In this document: positions 54,788-63,916 of the stretch, piece by piece
Layout: every line of letters begins with the position of its first letter
Numbering within the stretch: the stretch's first letter is position 1
Origin: AP-15 sp963772295
Lineage (GTDB): Bacteria > Pseudomonadota > Alphaproteobacteria > ATCC43930 > CGMCC-115725
Length of the DNA stretch: 64,000 nucleotides
Direction of reading: 5' to 3'
Assembly: GCA_963772295.1 (NCBI GenBank)
Contig: CAVYWO010000012.1
Span: 372,001 to 436,000, forward strand
Position numbers and translations under genes: made by a program
The notes under the pieces: model-generated
What the model saw: only the letters and a program-made list of their open reading frames with translations
Databases searched by the model: none
Told to the model about the DNA's origin: nothing

Positions 54788-56037
54788 CCGATCACCTCGG
54801 CGAACGGCAGAAAATCGACGATGCTGCCGGCGGCGAGCTCGCGCGTCGGCTCGTCGACGACGACAAGCCCGTCCGAGCGGACGATCGACGAGATGATCCC
54901 GGCCCCGTCGCGCTCGAACCGGATGGCGACGAGTGCCGCGCCGTCGCGCTCGAGCCGGGCCCGCAGATATTCGCGCCGCCCCGGCTTTTTCTTGTAGGCA
55001 AAACCGGCGCGCACCGGATAGAGCCGGGGTGCCGCCGCCACCGCGCCGGCGAGCTTCAGGATCAGGGGCCGCGCCAGCACGGCAAAGGTCACGACCGCGG
55101 CGACCGGGTTGCCGGGCAGCCCGATCAACGGCACGCCGCCGACCTGACCCAGCGCCACCGGCCGCCCGGGCTTGATCGCGAGCCGCCAGAAATGGAGGCT
55201 GCCCTGCCGCTCGATCGCCGCCCTGACGTGATCTTCGTCGCCGGTCGAGACGCCGCCCGAGGTGACGATCAGATCGTGCCCGACGCGCGCCGCGGCGATC
55301 GTATCGGCGAGCGCCGCCTCGCGATCGGGACGGATGCCGAAATCGCTGACGGCGCAGCCGAGCCCCGTCAACAGCGCCGCAAGGATGAAGCGGTTGGCAT
55401 CGTAAATGGTCCCCGGCGGCAGCGGCAGGCCCGGTTCGCGGACCTCGTCGCCGGTCGACAACAGCGCCACCCGCAGCGTCCGAAAGACCGCCAGCGCGCT
55501 CTGGCCGAGCGCCGCCGCGAGACCGAGTTCGGCCGGACCGAGCCGGCGCCCGGCGGCGATCGCCACCATGCCGCGGGCGACATCCTCGCCGGCCAGGCGC
55601 CGGTTGGCGCCCTTTGCGATGCCCGGTTTGAGCCGCACCCGTCCCGCTTCGACGACGCAATCCTCCTGCATCATCACGGTGTCGGCGCCCTCCGGCATCG
55701 GCGCGCCGGTGAACACCCGGATCGCCTCGCCGGGTCGTAGCTTGCGGTCGAGCGGATGACCGGCGGCCGCCCGGCCGCCGACCGGCAGTACCGGGGCGCC
55801 TGCCGGCGCCAGATCCGCGTGCGCGAGCGCATAGCCGTCGACCGCGCTGTTGGCGTAGGGCGGCAGGTCGATCGGGGCGACCAGATCGCGCGCCAGAACC
55901 CGGCCGGCGGCGCCCGCCAGCGGCACCGTTTCGATCTCGACCGCGGCGGCGACGCGCTCGTCGATCCGGGCGAGCGCCGCCGCGACCGTCAACAGGTCGC
56001 CGCCCGCGGCGAAACAATCATCGCTCAGCCGGGCCAT
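54784..56037 (-). CDS. moeA: Molybdopterin molybdenumtransferase MoeA
   Basis: This is a 417-residue protein of normal MoeA length. Motifs include PPYANSAVDGYALAHADLAP, IRVFTGAPMPEGADTVMMQE, VTSGGVSTGDEDHVRAAIE and GLPGNPVAAVVTFAVLARPL. It inserts molybdate into adenylated molybdopterin. ATG 56037 overlaps the end of mobB by 13 bp. Placement between pgsA and moaD is an insertion into an otherwise widespread uvrC-pgsA-moaD-moaE order. Confidence 0.92.
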   Translation of the reverse strand: MARLSDDCFAAGGDLLTVAAALARIDERVAAAVEIETVPLAGAAGRVLARDLVAPIDLPPYANSAVDGYALAHADLAPAGAPVLPVGGRAAAGHPLDRKLRPGEAIRVFTGAPMPEGADTVMMQEDCVVEAGRVRLKPGIAKGANRRLAGEDVARGMVAIAAGRRLGPAELGLAAALGQSALAVFRTLRVALLSTGDEVREPGLPLPPGTIYDANRFILAALLTGLGCAVSDFGIRPDREAALADTIAAARVGHDLIVTSGGVSTGDEDHVRAAIERQGSLHFWRLAIKPGRPVALGQVGGVPLIGLPGNPVAAVVTFAVLARPLILKLAGAVAAAPRLYPVRAGFAYKKKPGRREYLRARLERDGAALVAIRFERDGAGIISSIVRSDGLVVVDEPTRELAAGSIVDFLPFAEVIG

Positions 56038-56534
56038 CGACCAAGATCCTGACGATCGATGATGAAGCGGGCGACCGCGGCCGGCTCGGACAGCGGCAGC
56101 CACGGCAGCGGCAGCTCCGCCGGCCGCTCGTCGGACGCGACCGCGACGACGAACGGATCGTCCGGATAGAGCGGCGGCTTGCCGAGCGCCGAACGGCAGA
56201 CCTCGATCTTGGGGTGCGGATGGTGCTTGAAGCCTTCGACCAGGATCAGATCGACCGGGCTCATCTGCGCGATGAGCCGCTCGAGCGAGGGCTCGGCGGC
56301 GCTGCGCAATTCGTGCATCAATGCCCAGCGGCGTTCGGACGCGACCATGACCTCGCAGGCCCCGGCCTGTCGATGGCGCCACGAATCCTTGCCCGGGCGG
56401 TCGACGTCAAAGGCGTGGTGGGCATGCTTGACGGTCGATACGGTAACCCCGCGCGCCAGCAATTCGGGGATCAGCGCCGTGATCAACGTCGTCTTGCCGC
56501 TCCCGCTCCAACCGGCGAGGCCGAAGATCCGCAT
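56025..56534 (-). CDS. mobB: Molybdopterin-guanine dinucleotide biosynthesis adapter MobB
   Basis: A 169-residue P-loop GTPase: GLAGWSGSGKTTLITALIPE at the start, STVKHAHHAFDVDRPGKDSW, and LILVEGFKHHPHPKIEVCRS. MobB binds GTP and assists MobA in making the guanine dinucleotide form of the cofactor. ATG 56534 starts it; the gene ends inside moeA. No mobA is in the window. Confidence 0.9.
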   Translation of the reverse strand: MRIFGLAGWSGSGKTTLITALIPELLARGVTVSTVKHAHHAFDVDRPGKDSWRHRQAGACEVMVASERRWALMHELRSAAEPSLERLIAQMSPVDLILVEGFKHHPHPKIEVCRSALGKPPLYPDDPFVVAVASDERPAELPLPWLPLSEPAAVARFIIDRQDLGRWPG

Positions 56535-56551
56535 GGCGAAACAGTGCAGAT

Positions 56552-57157
56552 TTAGGCAGGACGCTCGGATTTGCGCCGATCGACCGGCGCTGCCGGACGC
56601 GGCCCGTTGATGTGGCGCAGCCCGGCGACCAGGTAGTCGTACCCGGTCACCAAGGTCAAGAGCGCCGCGACCCACAACAGGCTCTCGCCGATCGCCGGGG
56701 CCGACAGAAAGGGCGGGCCGGCATCGCCGACAATCAAAAATCCGATTGCCACCATCTGGATGAAAGTCTTCCATTTGGCCAGTCGGGAAACCGGCATGCC
56801 GACCCGCAGCCCGGCGAGATACTCGCGCAGGCCGGAAACCAGGATCTCGCGGCACAGAATGACCAAGGCCGGCAGGATCGCTTCCGCCGACAGCCGCCCG
56901 AACGCGGTCAGCATCAGGAGCGTCGCCGAAACCAAGAGCTTGTCTGCGATCGGATCGAGAAATCGGCCGATTTCGGATTGCTGCTGCCAGCGGCGCGCCA
57001 TGTGCCCATCGAGCCAGTCGGTCACCGCCGCGGCGGTGAACAGCAGGCAAGCAAACCAGCGCGCGACGCCGCCCGGCACATAGAAGCTGGCGACCACGAC
57101 CGGGGTCGCGACGATGCGCGAGACGGTCAATAGATTGGGCAGGCTCATCAACGGCAC
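56552..57157 (-). CDS. pgsA: CDP-diacylglycerol-glycerol-3-phosphate 3-phosphatidyltransferase
   Basis: A 201-residue inner-membrane enzyme. The CDP-alcohol phosphotransferase motif DG(x)2AR(x)8G(x)3D(x)3D is complete in DWLDGHMARRWQQQSEIGRF followed by LDPIAD. It makes phosphatidylglycerol phosphate, the precursor of PG and cardiolipin. GTG 57157 has a GGGGGC sequence just upstream; ATG 57148 is the alternative. uvrC ends 25 bp upstream in the same direction. Confidence 0.92.
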   Translation of the reverse strand: MPLMSLPNLLTVSRIVATPVVVASFYVPGGVARWFACLLFTAAAVTDWLDGHMARRWQQQSEIGRFLDPIADKLLVSATLLMLTAFGRLSAEAILPALVILCREILVSGLREYLAGLRVGMPVSRLAKWKTFIQMVAIGFLIVGDAGPPFLSAPAIGESLLWVAALLTLVTGYDYLVAGLRHINGPRPAAPVDRRKSERPA

Positions 57158-57182
57158 AATCGCCCCCGGCTTTCAGAGCATC

Positions 57183-59213
57183 TTAAGCGTCGCCATGAAA
57201 ATGATCATAAACCTTTTTTGCCACGGCCTTGCTGATGCCGGCGACGCGTTCCAGCTCGCCCGGACCGGCGCGCGCCACCGACCGCGCCGAACCGAAATGG
57301 TTCAATAGCGCCCGCTTGCGCCGGGCGCCGATGCCGGCAATCTCGTCGAGCGGCGAACGGCCGAGCGCCTTGGTGCGCTTCGCTCGGTGCGTCCCGATCG
57401 CGAACCGGTGCGCCTCGTCGCGCAGGCGCTGCAGGAAATAGAGGACGGGATCGCGCGGGTCGAGCGAGAACGGTGCCCGTCCCGGCTGAAAGAACCGCTC
57501 GCGCCCGGCATTGCGGTCCGGCCCCTTGGCGATCGCCGCGATCGCGATGTCGGCGATGCCGAGTTCATCGAGCACGCTTTGGGCGACGCCGAGCTGCCCC
57601 CGGCCGCCGTCGATCAGGACGAGATCGGGCCATTGGCCCCGGTCGCGCTCGGGATCCTCCCGGAGCGCCCGGCCGAAGCGGCGCCGCAACACCTCGCGCA
57701 TCATCGCGTAATCGTCACCGGCGGTCGCGGGTTCCGCCGGCGATGCCGGGGGGTTTTTCAGACCGCGGATGGTGAATTTGCGGTAGGCGTTTTTGATCAG
57801 CCCGTCGGCGCCCGCGACAATCATCGCACCAACCGCATTGCTGCCCTGAATATGGCTGTTGTCATAGACTTCGATCCGGCTTGGCGGCCCGTCGAGGGCG
57901 AGGGCTGCGGCGGTGCCGTCGAGCAGCTTGCGCTGCGAGGCGCTTTCGGCGAGGCGGCGAGCGAGCGCCTCGCGCGCCGCGGCGAGGATGCGGTCAAGAA
58001 GCTTCTTTTTGTCGCCGCGCTGCGGCGTCGCCAAAGTCACGCGTCCGCCGCGCAGCGACAAGGCTTCCTCGACAAGGTCGTGCTCCGGCAGGCGATGGCT
58101 CAAGAGAACGAGCGGCGGCTTTGGGCGGTTGTTGTAGAATTGTCCGACAAAGCTCGTCAGCACCTCCTCGACCGAAAGCTGGCGGTCGTGGCTCGGGAAA
58201 TAGGCGCGGTTCCCCCAATTCTGCCCGCCGCGAAAGAAGAACACCTCGACGCAGGTCTGGCCGCCCTCCTGATGGGCGGCGATCACGTCGGCATCGACCA
58301 GCGCGGCGACGTGAATATCCTGATGGCCCTGGACCAGCGACAAGGCGCGGATCCGGTCGCGGATCAGGCCGGCGGCCTCGAAGTCGAGGCGGTCCGCCGC
58401 CTGCTGCATGTCGCCCGCAAGCCGGTCCTGGACCCCGCCGCTTTTGCCGGAGAGAAAGGCCAGCGCCTGCTCGATCAAGGCGGCATAGTCCGCGCGGCCG
58501 ATGCGGCCGACGCAGGGCGCGCTGCACCGCTTGATCTGGTACAAGAGACAGGGGCGGGTGCGCGCCGCGAACATGCTGTCGCTGCACGAGCGCAACAGAA
58601 ACGCCTTCTGCAGCGTCACGAGCGTGCGGTTGACCGCGCCGGCCGAGGCGAACGGGCCGAAATAGCTGCCTTTCTTGTCGCGCGCGCCGCGATGCTTGGC
58701 GAGCTGCGGGAATTCGTGATCGGCGCCGATACGGATCAGCGGAAACGATTTGTCGTCGCGCAGCAGGACGTTGTAGCGCGGCATCAGGCGCTTGATCAGA
58801 TTGCATTCGAGCAGCAGCGCCTCGGCCTCGGTCTCGGTGACGACGATGTCCATGGTCGCGGTCTCGGCGACCATTCGCCGCAGCCGGTTCGACAGCCCGG
58901 CCGGATGCGTGTAGTTCTGCACCCGGTTCTTCAGGTTGCGCGCCTTGCCGACATAGAGCGCATCGCCTTTGCGGTCGAGCATGCGGTAGACGCCGGGCGT
59001 TGGCGGCATGGTTTTGAGCGCGGCCCGGATCACCGCGACGCCGGCGGCGCCGCCGCCCGGATGGGCGATCGGGGCGGCGGCCGGGTCCGGAGCGTCGGCA
59101 TCCATCCCGCCCGGCGCCCGGCGCGGATCGGTCGGCGGCAATTTTTGCCGGCGCGGCCGGGGCGATCCCGCCCCGAGTTTGGTCAGCGATTCGTCAACTG
59201 GTTGTGCCGTCAT
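57183..59213 (-). CDS. uvrC: Excinuclease ABC subunit C
   Basis: A 676-residue nucleotide-excision repair nuclease. The GIY-YIG domain starts at TPGVYRMLDRKGDALYVGKA, and cysteines CSAPCVGRIG lie in the middle. A UVR motif follows (LDFEAAGLIRDRIRALS), then an RNase H-like half (VYDNSHIQGSNAVGAMIVA, LVLIDGGRGQL) and tandem helix-hairpin-helix at the end (IAGIGARRKRALLNHFGS). It makes both cuts around a lesion marked by UvrB. ATG 59213 is preferred over the TTG at 59291. About 55 residues precede the conserved part and are Pro/Ala-rich. Confidence 0.93.
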   Translation of the reverse strand: MTAQPVDESLTKLGAGSPRPRRQKLPPTDPRRAPGGMDADAPDPAAAPIAHPGGGAAGVAVIRAALKTMPPTPGVYRMLDRKGDALYVGKARNLKNRVQNYTHPAGLSNRLRRMVAETATMDIVVTETEAEALLLECNLIKRLMPRYNVLLRDDKSFPLIRIGADHEFPQLAKHRGARDKKGSYFGPFASAGAVNRTLVTLQKAFLLRSCSDSMFAARTRPCLLYQIKRCSAPCVGRIGRADYAALIEQALAFLSGKSGGVQDRLAGDMQQAADRLDFEAAGLIRDRIRALSLVQGHQDIHVAALVDADVIAAHQEGGQTCVEVFFFRGGQNWGNRAYFPSHDRQLSVEEVLTSFVGQFYNNRPKPPLVLLSHRLPEHDLVEEALSLRGGRVTLATPQRGDKKKLLDRILAAAREALARRLAESASQRKLLDGTAAALALDGPPSRIEVYDNSHIQGSNAVGAMIVAGADGLIKNAYRKFTIRGLKNPPASPAEPATAGDDYAMMREVLRRRFGRALREDPERDRGQWPDLVLIDGGRGQLGVAQSVLDELGIADIAIAAIAKGPDRNAGRERFFQPGRAPFSLDPRDPVLYFLQRLRDEAHRFAIGTHRAKRTKALGRSPLDEIAGIGARRKRALLNHFGSARSVARAGPGELERVAGISKAVAKKVYDHFHGDA

Positions 59214-59557
59214 ATCAATTCCGGAACTTTTGACGATATCCACGATTTCTGTGGATAACTCTGTTGACGAAATCCCGGGATTGCCGGTCAACCATAGCTA
59301 ATGCTAGCCTTTTGACCCTTTGCCTAAAAAATAGGCTATGGAAAAAAAGCTATTTAAAATAATGGCTTGCTTGAAGTCGTTGTTAACCTTATTTGACCGC
59401 CGAGCCGGGCGTCGCCATCCAGGCGCCGTCATTGAAGCGTCATCGAAATTGTGAGCAAGTTGCCGCCTCGGCGATCGCGCCGGCAGGGTTCGGGTACAAT
59501 CGGCGGGCGAGCGGTCCTCACGAACGAAGGGTGCTGCTCGCGTCAAAGGCGAACCGG
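59214..59557. other. AT-rich intergenic region upstream of uvrC
   Basis: No gene. The stretch 59310-59400 is strikingly AT-rich for this genome, with a small hairpin GCCTA-N5-TAGGC at 59322-59336. Together with the DnaA-box-like site at 59250 it presumably holds the uvrC promoter. No LexA-type direct repeat (GTTC-N7-GTTC) was found. Confidence 0.5.
59250..59258 (-). promoter_or_regulatory. Perfect DnaA-box sequence
   Basis: TGTGGATAA on the plus strand (TTATCCACA on the minus strand) is the consensus DnaA box. A weaker match (ATCCACG) lies at 59238-59244. The site sits just ahead of the uvrC start and next to the AT-rich stretch. Function is uncertain: a 9-mer can occur by chance, but it is rare at this GC content. 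Confidence 0.4.
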
Positions 59558-60343
59558 TCATTCCGGCGCCGGCGGTCGCTGCGGCTGCGCCCAGCCGAGG
59601 TGCTCCCCGCCGTCGAGCGCGATCATCTGTCCGGTCATGGCCGGGGCTTCGAGGATAAAGCGCAGCGCCGCGGCGATCTCGTCCGGGCTGGTGCCGCGGC
59701 CGAGCGGCATCCGGGCGCACTGGCGGAGGAACTGCTCGCGGCTCTGCCGCGCGTTGGGCAGCGTCGGGCCGGGGCCGATGCCGTTGACCCGGATGCGCGG
59801 CGCCAGCGCCAAGGCCATGGTTTGCGTCAAGGTCCACAACCCGGCCTTCGACAGGGTGTAGGAGACGAAATATGGGGTCAGCGACCACACCCGCTGGTCG
59901 AGCAGATTGACGACGACGCCGCCCGCCGCGGCCGGCAGCCTTCTGGAGAACTCCTGGATCAGGACAAACGGCGCCCGAAGGTTGATCGCGAGATGGGCGT
60001 CCCAGCTCTCGCGCGTCGCCGTCTCGACCGTGTCGTCGCCGAAGATCCCGGCGTTGTTGACCAGCACGCCGACCGGCCCCAAGGCGCGCCGGGCGCCCTC
60101 GAGCAAACCGCGCGCCGCGTTCTCGTCGGCGAGATCGGCGGCCAGCGCCGCCGCGTCGCCGCCGGCGGCGCGGATCGTCGCGACCACCGCCTCGGCCGCC
60201 GCGCGCGAGCGGTGATAATGGACGGCGACGGCAAAACCGGCTTGCGCCAACGACAGCGCCAAGGCCCGCCCGATCCGCTGGCCGGCGCCGGTGACCAGCG
60301 CCGTCGGCGGCACCGGCGGCGCCGGGTCAGCGGCGGCCGGCAC
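59558..60343 (-). CDS. SDR-family pteridine reductase-like oxidoreductase (FolM-like)
   Basis: A 261-residue short-chain dehydrogenase. The nucleotide motif TGAGQRIGRALALSLAQAG fits TGx3RxG, typical of pteridine reductases and FolM rather than TGx3GxG of most SDRs. Catalytic residues appear in VVNLLDQRVW, YFVSYTLSKAGLW (YxxxK) and RVNGIGPGPTLP. It may reduce dihydrofolate or a dihydropterin. GTG 60343 overlaps the end of uvrB by 17 bp. The substrate is inferred from the motif only. Confidence 0.83.
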   Translation of the reverse strand: MPAAADPAPPVPPTALVTGAGQRIGRALALSLAQAGFAVAVHYHRSRAAAEAVVATIRAAGGDAAALAADLADENAARGLLEGARRALGPVGVLVNNAGIFGDDTVETATRESWDAHLAINLRAPFVLIQEFSRRLPAAAGGVVVNLLDQRVWSLTPYFVSYTLSKAGLWTLTQTMALALAPRIRVNGIGPGPTLPNARQSREQFLRQCARMPLGRGTSPDEIAAALRFILEAPAMTGQMIALDGGEHLGWAQPQRPPAPE

Positions 60344-62528
60344 GGCGTGCCTTGCGCGCCCGCATCTTGGCGCGGGCGACGTCGCGGGCGGAGACCCCGG
60401 CGCGGCCCGCGATCGAACGGCCGGGCGGCCCCTCGCCCCGGCCGGCCGCACGAGAAATCGCGGCCGGAAGACCGAGCGCACCCTGTTCGAGCCGGCGGAT
60501 CTCGTCGCGCAGCCGCGCCGCCTCCTCGAATTCGAGCTCGGCCGCGGCCTCGCGCATCCGCTTTTCGAGGTCGGCGACGACCGCCGCCAGATCCTTGCCC
60601 TGGTAGTGGAGGGCTTCGCCCTCGGCGAGGCCAAGGGTCACATGATCGCGCTCGTAGACGCTCTCCAGAATATCGGCGATGCCGCGGCGCACGCTTTCGG
60701 GCGTGATCCCGTGCGCCGCATTGTAGGCTTGCTGCTTCTCGCGGCGGCGATTGGTCTCGTCGATCGCCGCTCTGAGGCTGTCGGTCATCCGGTCGGCATA
60801 GAGGAGGGCGCGGCCGTCGATATGGCGCGCCGCCCGGCCGATCGTCTGGATCAGCGAGGTGCGCGAGCGCAGATAGCCCTCCTTGTCGGCGTCGAGCACC
60901 GCCACCATCGCGCATTCCGGAATGTCGAGCCCCTCGCGCAACAGGTTGATGCCGATCAGCACATCGAACACCCCGAGCCGCAGGTCGCGGATGATCTCGA
61001 TCCGCTCCAAGGTGTCGACGTCGGAATGCATGTAGCGCACCCGGAGCCCGGCGTCGTGCAGATACTCGGTCAGCGCCTCGGCCATCTTCTTGGTCAGCGT
61101 CGTGACCAGCACGCGATGGCCCCGCTGCGCCTCTTCGCGGCACTCGGCCATCAGATCGTCGACCTGGGTCTCGATCGGGCGAATGAGGCAGGGCGGATCG
61201 ACAAGGCCGGTCGGCCGCACGACCTGCTCGACAAAGACGCCGCCGGTGCGGTCGATTTCCCAGCGGCCGGGGGTCGCCGAGACAAAGATCGTCGGGCCGC
61301 GCAGCGTCTCCCATTCCTCGAATTTGAGCGGCCGGTTGTCGGTGCACGACGGCAGCCGGAAGCCGTATTCGGCGAGGGTCGATTTGCGCATCCAGTCGCC
61401 GCGGAACATGCCGCCCAATTGCGGCACCGTGACGTGGCTCTCGTCGACGAAGACCAGCGCATCGCGCGGCATGTATTCGAAGAAGGTCGGCGGCGGCTCG
61501 CCCGGCCGCCGCCCGGTCAGATAGCGCGAATAGTTCTCGATGCCGGCGCAGCTGCCGGTCGCTTCGATCATTTCGAGGTCGAAATTGGTCCGCTGTTCGA
61601 GCCGCTCCGCCTCCAAGAGCTTGCCGCCGCTGCGCAACTCGTCGAGGCGCAGCTTCAGCTCGTGCTTGATCTGCTCGATCGCCTGCAACAGGGTCGGCCG
61701 CGGCGTCACGTAATGGCTGTTGGCGTAGATCTTGATCGACTGCAGCGCCGCGGTCTTCTCGCCGGTCAACGGGTCGATCTCGTGGATCGCCTCGATCTCG
61801 TCGCCGAACAGCGAGAGCCGCCAGGCGCGGTCCTCGTAATGCGCCGGGAACAGCTCGATCGTGTCGCCGCGCACGCGGAAGGCGCCGCGCCCGAAATTGT
61901 GCTCGTTGCGCCGGTACTGCAGCTCGACGAAGCGGGCCAGGAGGTGGCTCCGGTTGACCCGCTCGCCCTTGCTCAGCGACAGGGTCATCTGCGAATAGGT
62001 CTCGACCGAGCCGATGCCGTAGATGCACGAGACGCTGGCGACGACGACGACGTCGCGGCGTTCGAGGATCGCCCGCGTCGCCGAATGGCGCATCCGGTCG
62101 ATCTCCTCGTTCAGCGACGATTCCTTTTCGACATAGGTGTCGGTGCGCGGAACATAGGCCTCGGGCTGGTAATAGTCGTAATAGGAGACGAAATATTCGA
62201 CCGCGTTCTCCGGGAAAAAGCTCTTCATCTCGCCGTAGAGCTGCGCCGCCAGCGTCTTGTTCGGGGCCAGGATGATCGCCGGCCGGCCGGTGCGGGCGAT
62301 GACATGGGCCATCGTGAAGGTCTTGCCCGAGCCGGTGACGCCCAGCAGCACCTGGTCGCGCTCGTTGCGCCGCAGCCCTTCGCACAACTCGTCGATCGCC
62401 TGCGGCTGGTCGCCGGCCGGGACGAATTCCGACGACAAGCGGAACGGCCGGCCGATGTCGCTCTGCGGGCGTTCGGCGACGAAGATCGGCAGCACGGTAA
62501 CGAGATCCATGACGTCGGCCGTTTTCAT
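60327..62528 (-). CDS. uvrB: Excinuclease ABC subunit B
   Basis: A 733-residue damage-recognition helicase-like subunit. Walker A is LLGVTGSGKTFTMAHV. The beta-hairpin region reads YYDYYQPEAYVPRTDTYVEK. The DEAD-like motif is LVFVDESHVTVPQ, helicase motif VI TSLIQTIGRAARH, and a C-terminal UVR motif (MREAAAELEFEEAARLRDEI) contacts UvrC. ATG 62528 is preferred over 62579. The C-terminal 50 residues are Arg/Ala/Gly-rich. It is first in the transcript that runs to the FolM-like gene. Confidence 0.94.
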   Translation of the reverse strand: MKTADVMDLVTVLPIFVAERPQSDIGRPFRLSSEFVPAGDQPQAIDELCEGLRRNERDQVLLGVTGSGKTFTMAHVIARTGRPAIILAPNKTLAAQLYGEMKSFFPENAVEYFVSYYDYYQPEAYVPRTDTYVEKESSLNEEIDRMRHSATRAILERRDVVVVASVSCIYGIGSVETYSQMTLSLSKGERVNRSHLLARFVELQYRRNEHNFGRGAFRVRGDTIELFPAHYEDRAWRLSLFGDEIEAIHEIDPLTGEKTAALQSIKIYANSHYVTPRPTLLQAIEQIKHELKLRLDELRSGGKLLEAERLEQRTNFDLEMIEATGSCAGIENYSRYLTGRRPGEPPPTFFEYMPRDALVFVDESHVTVPQLGGMFRGDWMRKSTLAEYGFRLPSCTDNRPLKFEEWETLRGPTIFVSATPGRWEIDRTGGVFVEQVVRPTGLVDPPCLIRPIETQVDDLMAECREEAQRGHRVLVTTLTKKMAEALTEYLHDAGLRVRYMHSDVDTLERIEIIRDLRLGVFDVLIGINLLREGLDIPECAMVAVLDADKEGYLRSRTSLIQTIGRAARHIDGRALLYADRMTDSLRAAIDETNRRREKQQAYNAAHGITPESVRRGIADILESVYERDHVTLGLAEGEALHYQGKDLAAVVADLEKRMREAAAELEFEEAARLRDEIRRLEQGALGLPAAISRAAGRGEGPPGRSIAGRAGVSARDVARAKMRARKARRAGRR

Positions 62529-62776
62529 GAAGGCCACTCCCGGTCGGCCCGCAGCGTTGCGCGCCGCGAGGGGCGCCAAGAGGGCGTCATTTTACCGGGT
62601 TCGATCATCGGTTACGATTCGATCCGCGGCCCGGGTCCGTCCGCCACGCCCGATCTCGTGAAATAGTCTCCCGCCGGCATCGACGGCCTCCGCCCCGCGG
62701 GTCTCTGCGGTCGAGTTTCTATATGTGATAACACCGCTGCCGTAGCCAGGTGCTCGCTCGCCACAGGGAGGGGAAA

Positions 62777-63112
62777 GTGCCGGTCTTTCGCTTGCCGCTA
62801 TCCGGCAACGTCACGCAGTCGATCAATCCCTGGACCTGGTTTTTCAACCCGGTCGGCAGCCAGGTCGGGCTGGTGAATATCGAACTCGGTCAGTCCTCCG
62901 ATCCGGCCGTCGAGGAGGAAGTGCTCAGCGACATCGCGAGCTACGGCAAGCAGCTCGGGCGGGTCGAGGACGCGCTCCTCGTGCTGCTCGCCCATTTCCG
63001 GCCCGACCGGCCGTTGACCGCGGAGGAGGAAACCGCGATTAGCGCCTTGCGGGCGATCGTCGCGGAGATCGCTGCGGTGAAGGCCAGGCACAAACGGCAA
63101 ACCGCATCATGA
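62777..63112 (+). CDS. Conserved hypothetical protein
   Basis: The 111-residue protein starts at GTG 62777 with GGGAGGGG upstream. It reads VPVFRLPLSGNVTQSINPWT, then FFNPVGSQVGLVNIELGQSS and a helical half (YGKQLGRVEDALLVLLAHFR). No family recognised. It stands alone, with an AT-rich patch (TATATGTGATAACA, near 62719-62732) upstream that may be its promoter. Confidence 0.7.
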   Translation: MPVFRLPLSGNVTQSINPWTWFFNPVGSQVGLVNIELGQSSDPAVEEEVLSDIASYGKQLGRVEDALLVLLAHFRPDRPLTAEEETAISALRAIVAEIAAVKARHKRQTAS

Positions 63113-63200
63113 ATGGCGCGCTCGCTCCGATCGTATCGCCCGCGCCGCCAGCGCTCGCCGCCGCCGACGAGCCCGGCGCCGGCTGCGACCGTAGCGGTGA

Positions 63201-63371
63201 TTTCTGATCGGGGACGACGAGCGTCAGGCGGAACGGCAGCGGGTCGCCGAGCGCCTGGCCGAATTCCGGCGGCGGACCGCGGGGCGCGAATCACCTTCCT
63301 CGGGCCAGCTGCTTCGAGAGGCTCGCGCAGAAAGAACCGACACGCTGGCGGGGCCGAACCGGAGCGACTGA
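63201..63371 (+). pseudogene. Antitoxin gene remnant upstream of VapC
   Basis: An open frame without a start codon reads DDERQAERQRVAERLAEFRR, TAGRESPSSGQLLREARAER and TDTLAGPNRSD, stopping 2 bp before the VapC start. The sequence looks like the C-terminal part of a VapB/Phd-type antitoxin (helical, charged, then LLREARAER). The N-terminal DNA-binding part is lost or frameshifted. Confidence 0.5.
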
Positions 63372-63373
63372 TC

Positions 63374-63767
63374 TTGGCGCTCGTCGTCGATGCCTCGGTC
63401 GGGCTGAAATGGGCGCTCGAGGAGCCGGACAGCCCATCTTGCGGAGGCCCTCGTGCGGAGCGAGCCGGACTTGCTCGTTCCCGACTTCTGGCTGAACGAG
63501 GCGACCAACGTCCTGTGGCTCCAGGTGCGGCGAAAGCGATTGTCGCCGGACGAAGCTCGGGACGGACTGGCCCTGTTGCTCGCGCCGGTCGAACCCACCC
63601 CGGCCGCGCATATGCGCCTCCATGTGGCGGCGCTGGAGATCGGCATCGGAACCAATCATTCGACCTGCGACACGATGTATCTGGCGTTTGCCGTCGCCAT
63701 GGGCGCGACGGCGGTCGTGACGGCCGACGGCGCCTTTGTTCGGTCGATGCAGACCCACCGGATGTGA
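63374..63767 (+). pseudogene. VapC-type PIN-domain toxin with one frameshift
   Basis: From TTG 63374 the frame reads LALVVDASVGLKWALEEPDS, with the first catalytic Asp of the PIN domain. It must shift by one base near 63432 to continue as HLAEALVRSEPDLLVPDFWL, NEATNVLWLQVRRKRLSPDE, CDTMYLAFAVAMGATAVVTA and DGAFVRSMQTHRM. All the usual acidic residues are present when joined (about 130 residues). VapC cuts RNA (tRNA or rRNA). A single indel may be a read error. Confidence 0.7.
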
Positions 63768-63916
63768 CGCGCTGACCGATTGCTGCTGGTGGGCCGTCTC
63801 GGGACGGTGCTCGGTGAGCCGCGGAGAACCCGACTGTTGGATGGCGAACACCGCGGGCCGACTAATTTGACGCTGCGCCGGCGCGCGCCTAAATTCCGGG
63901 ATGAGGAGCAAAGACC

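Noticed and set aside
59322..59336. Hairpin GCCTA-N5-TAGGC as a terminator
   Set aside because: The stem is only five pairs and AT-rich, and it lies between genes of the same transcript direction; not convincing.
59238..59400. Chromosomal replication origin
   Set aside because: One perfect and one weak DnaA box are too few, and typical origin neighbours (dnaA, parAB, hemE) are absent. Kept only as a DnaA-box observation.
62590..62620. Possible LexA (SOS) site upstream of uvrB
   Set aside because: The sequence near GTTCGATCATCGGTTA has the wrong spacing and only one full half-site compared with GTTC-N7-GTTC.
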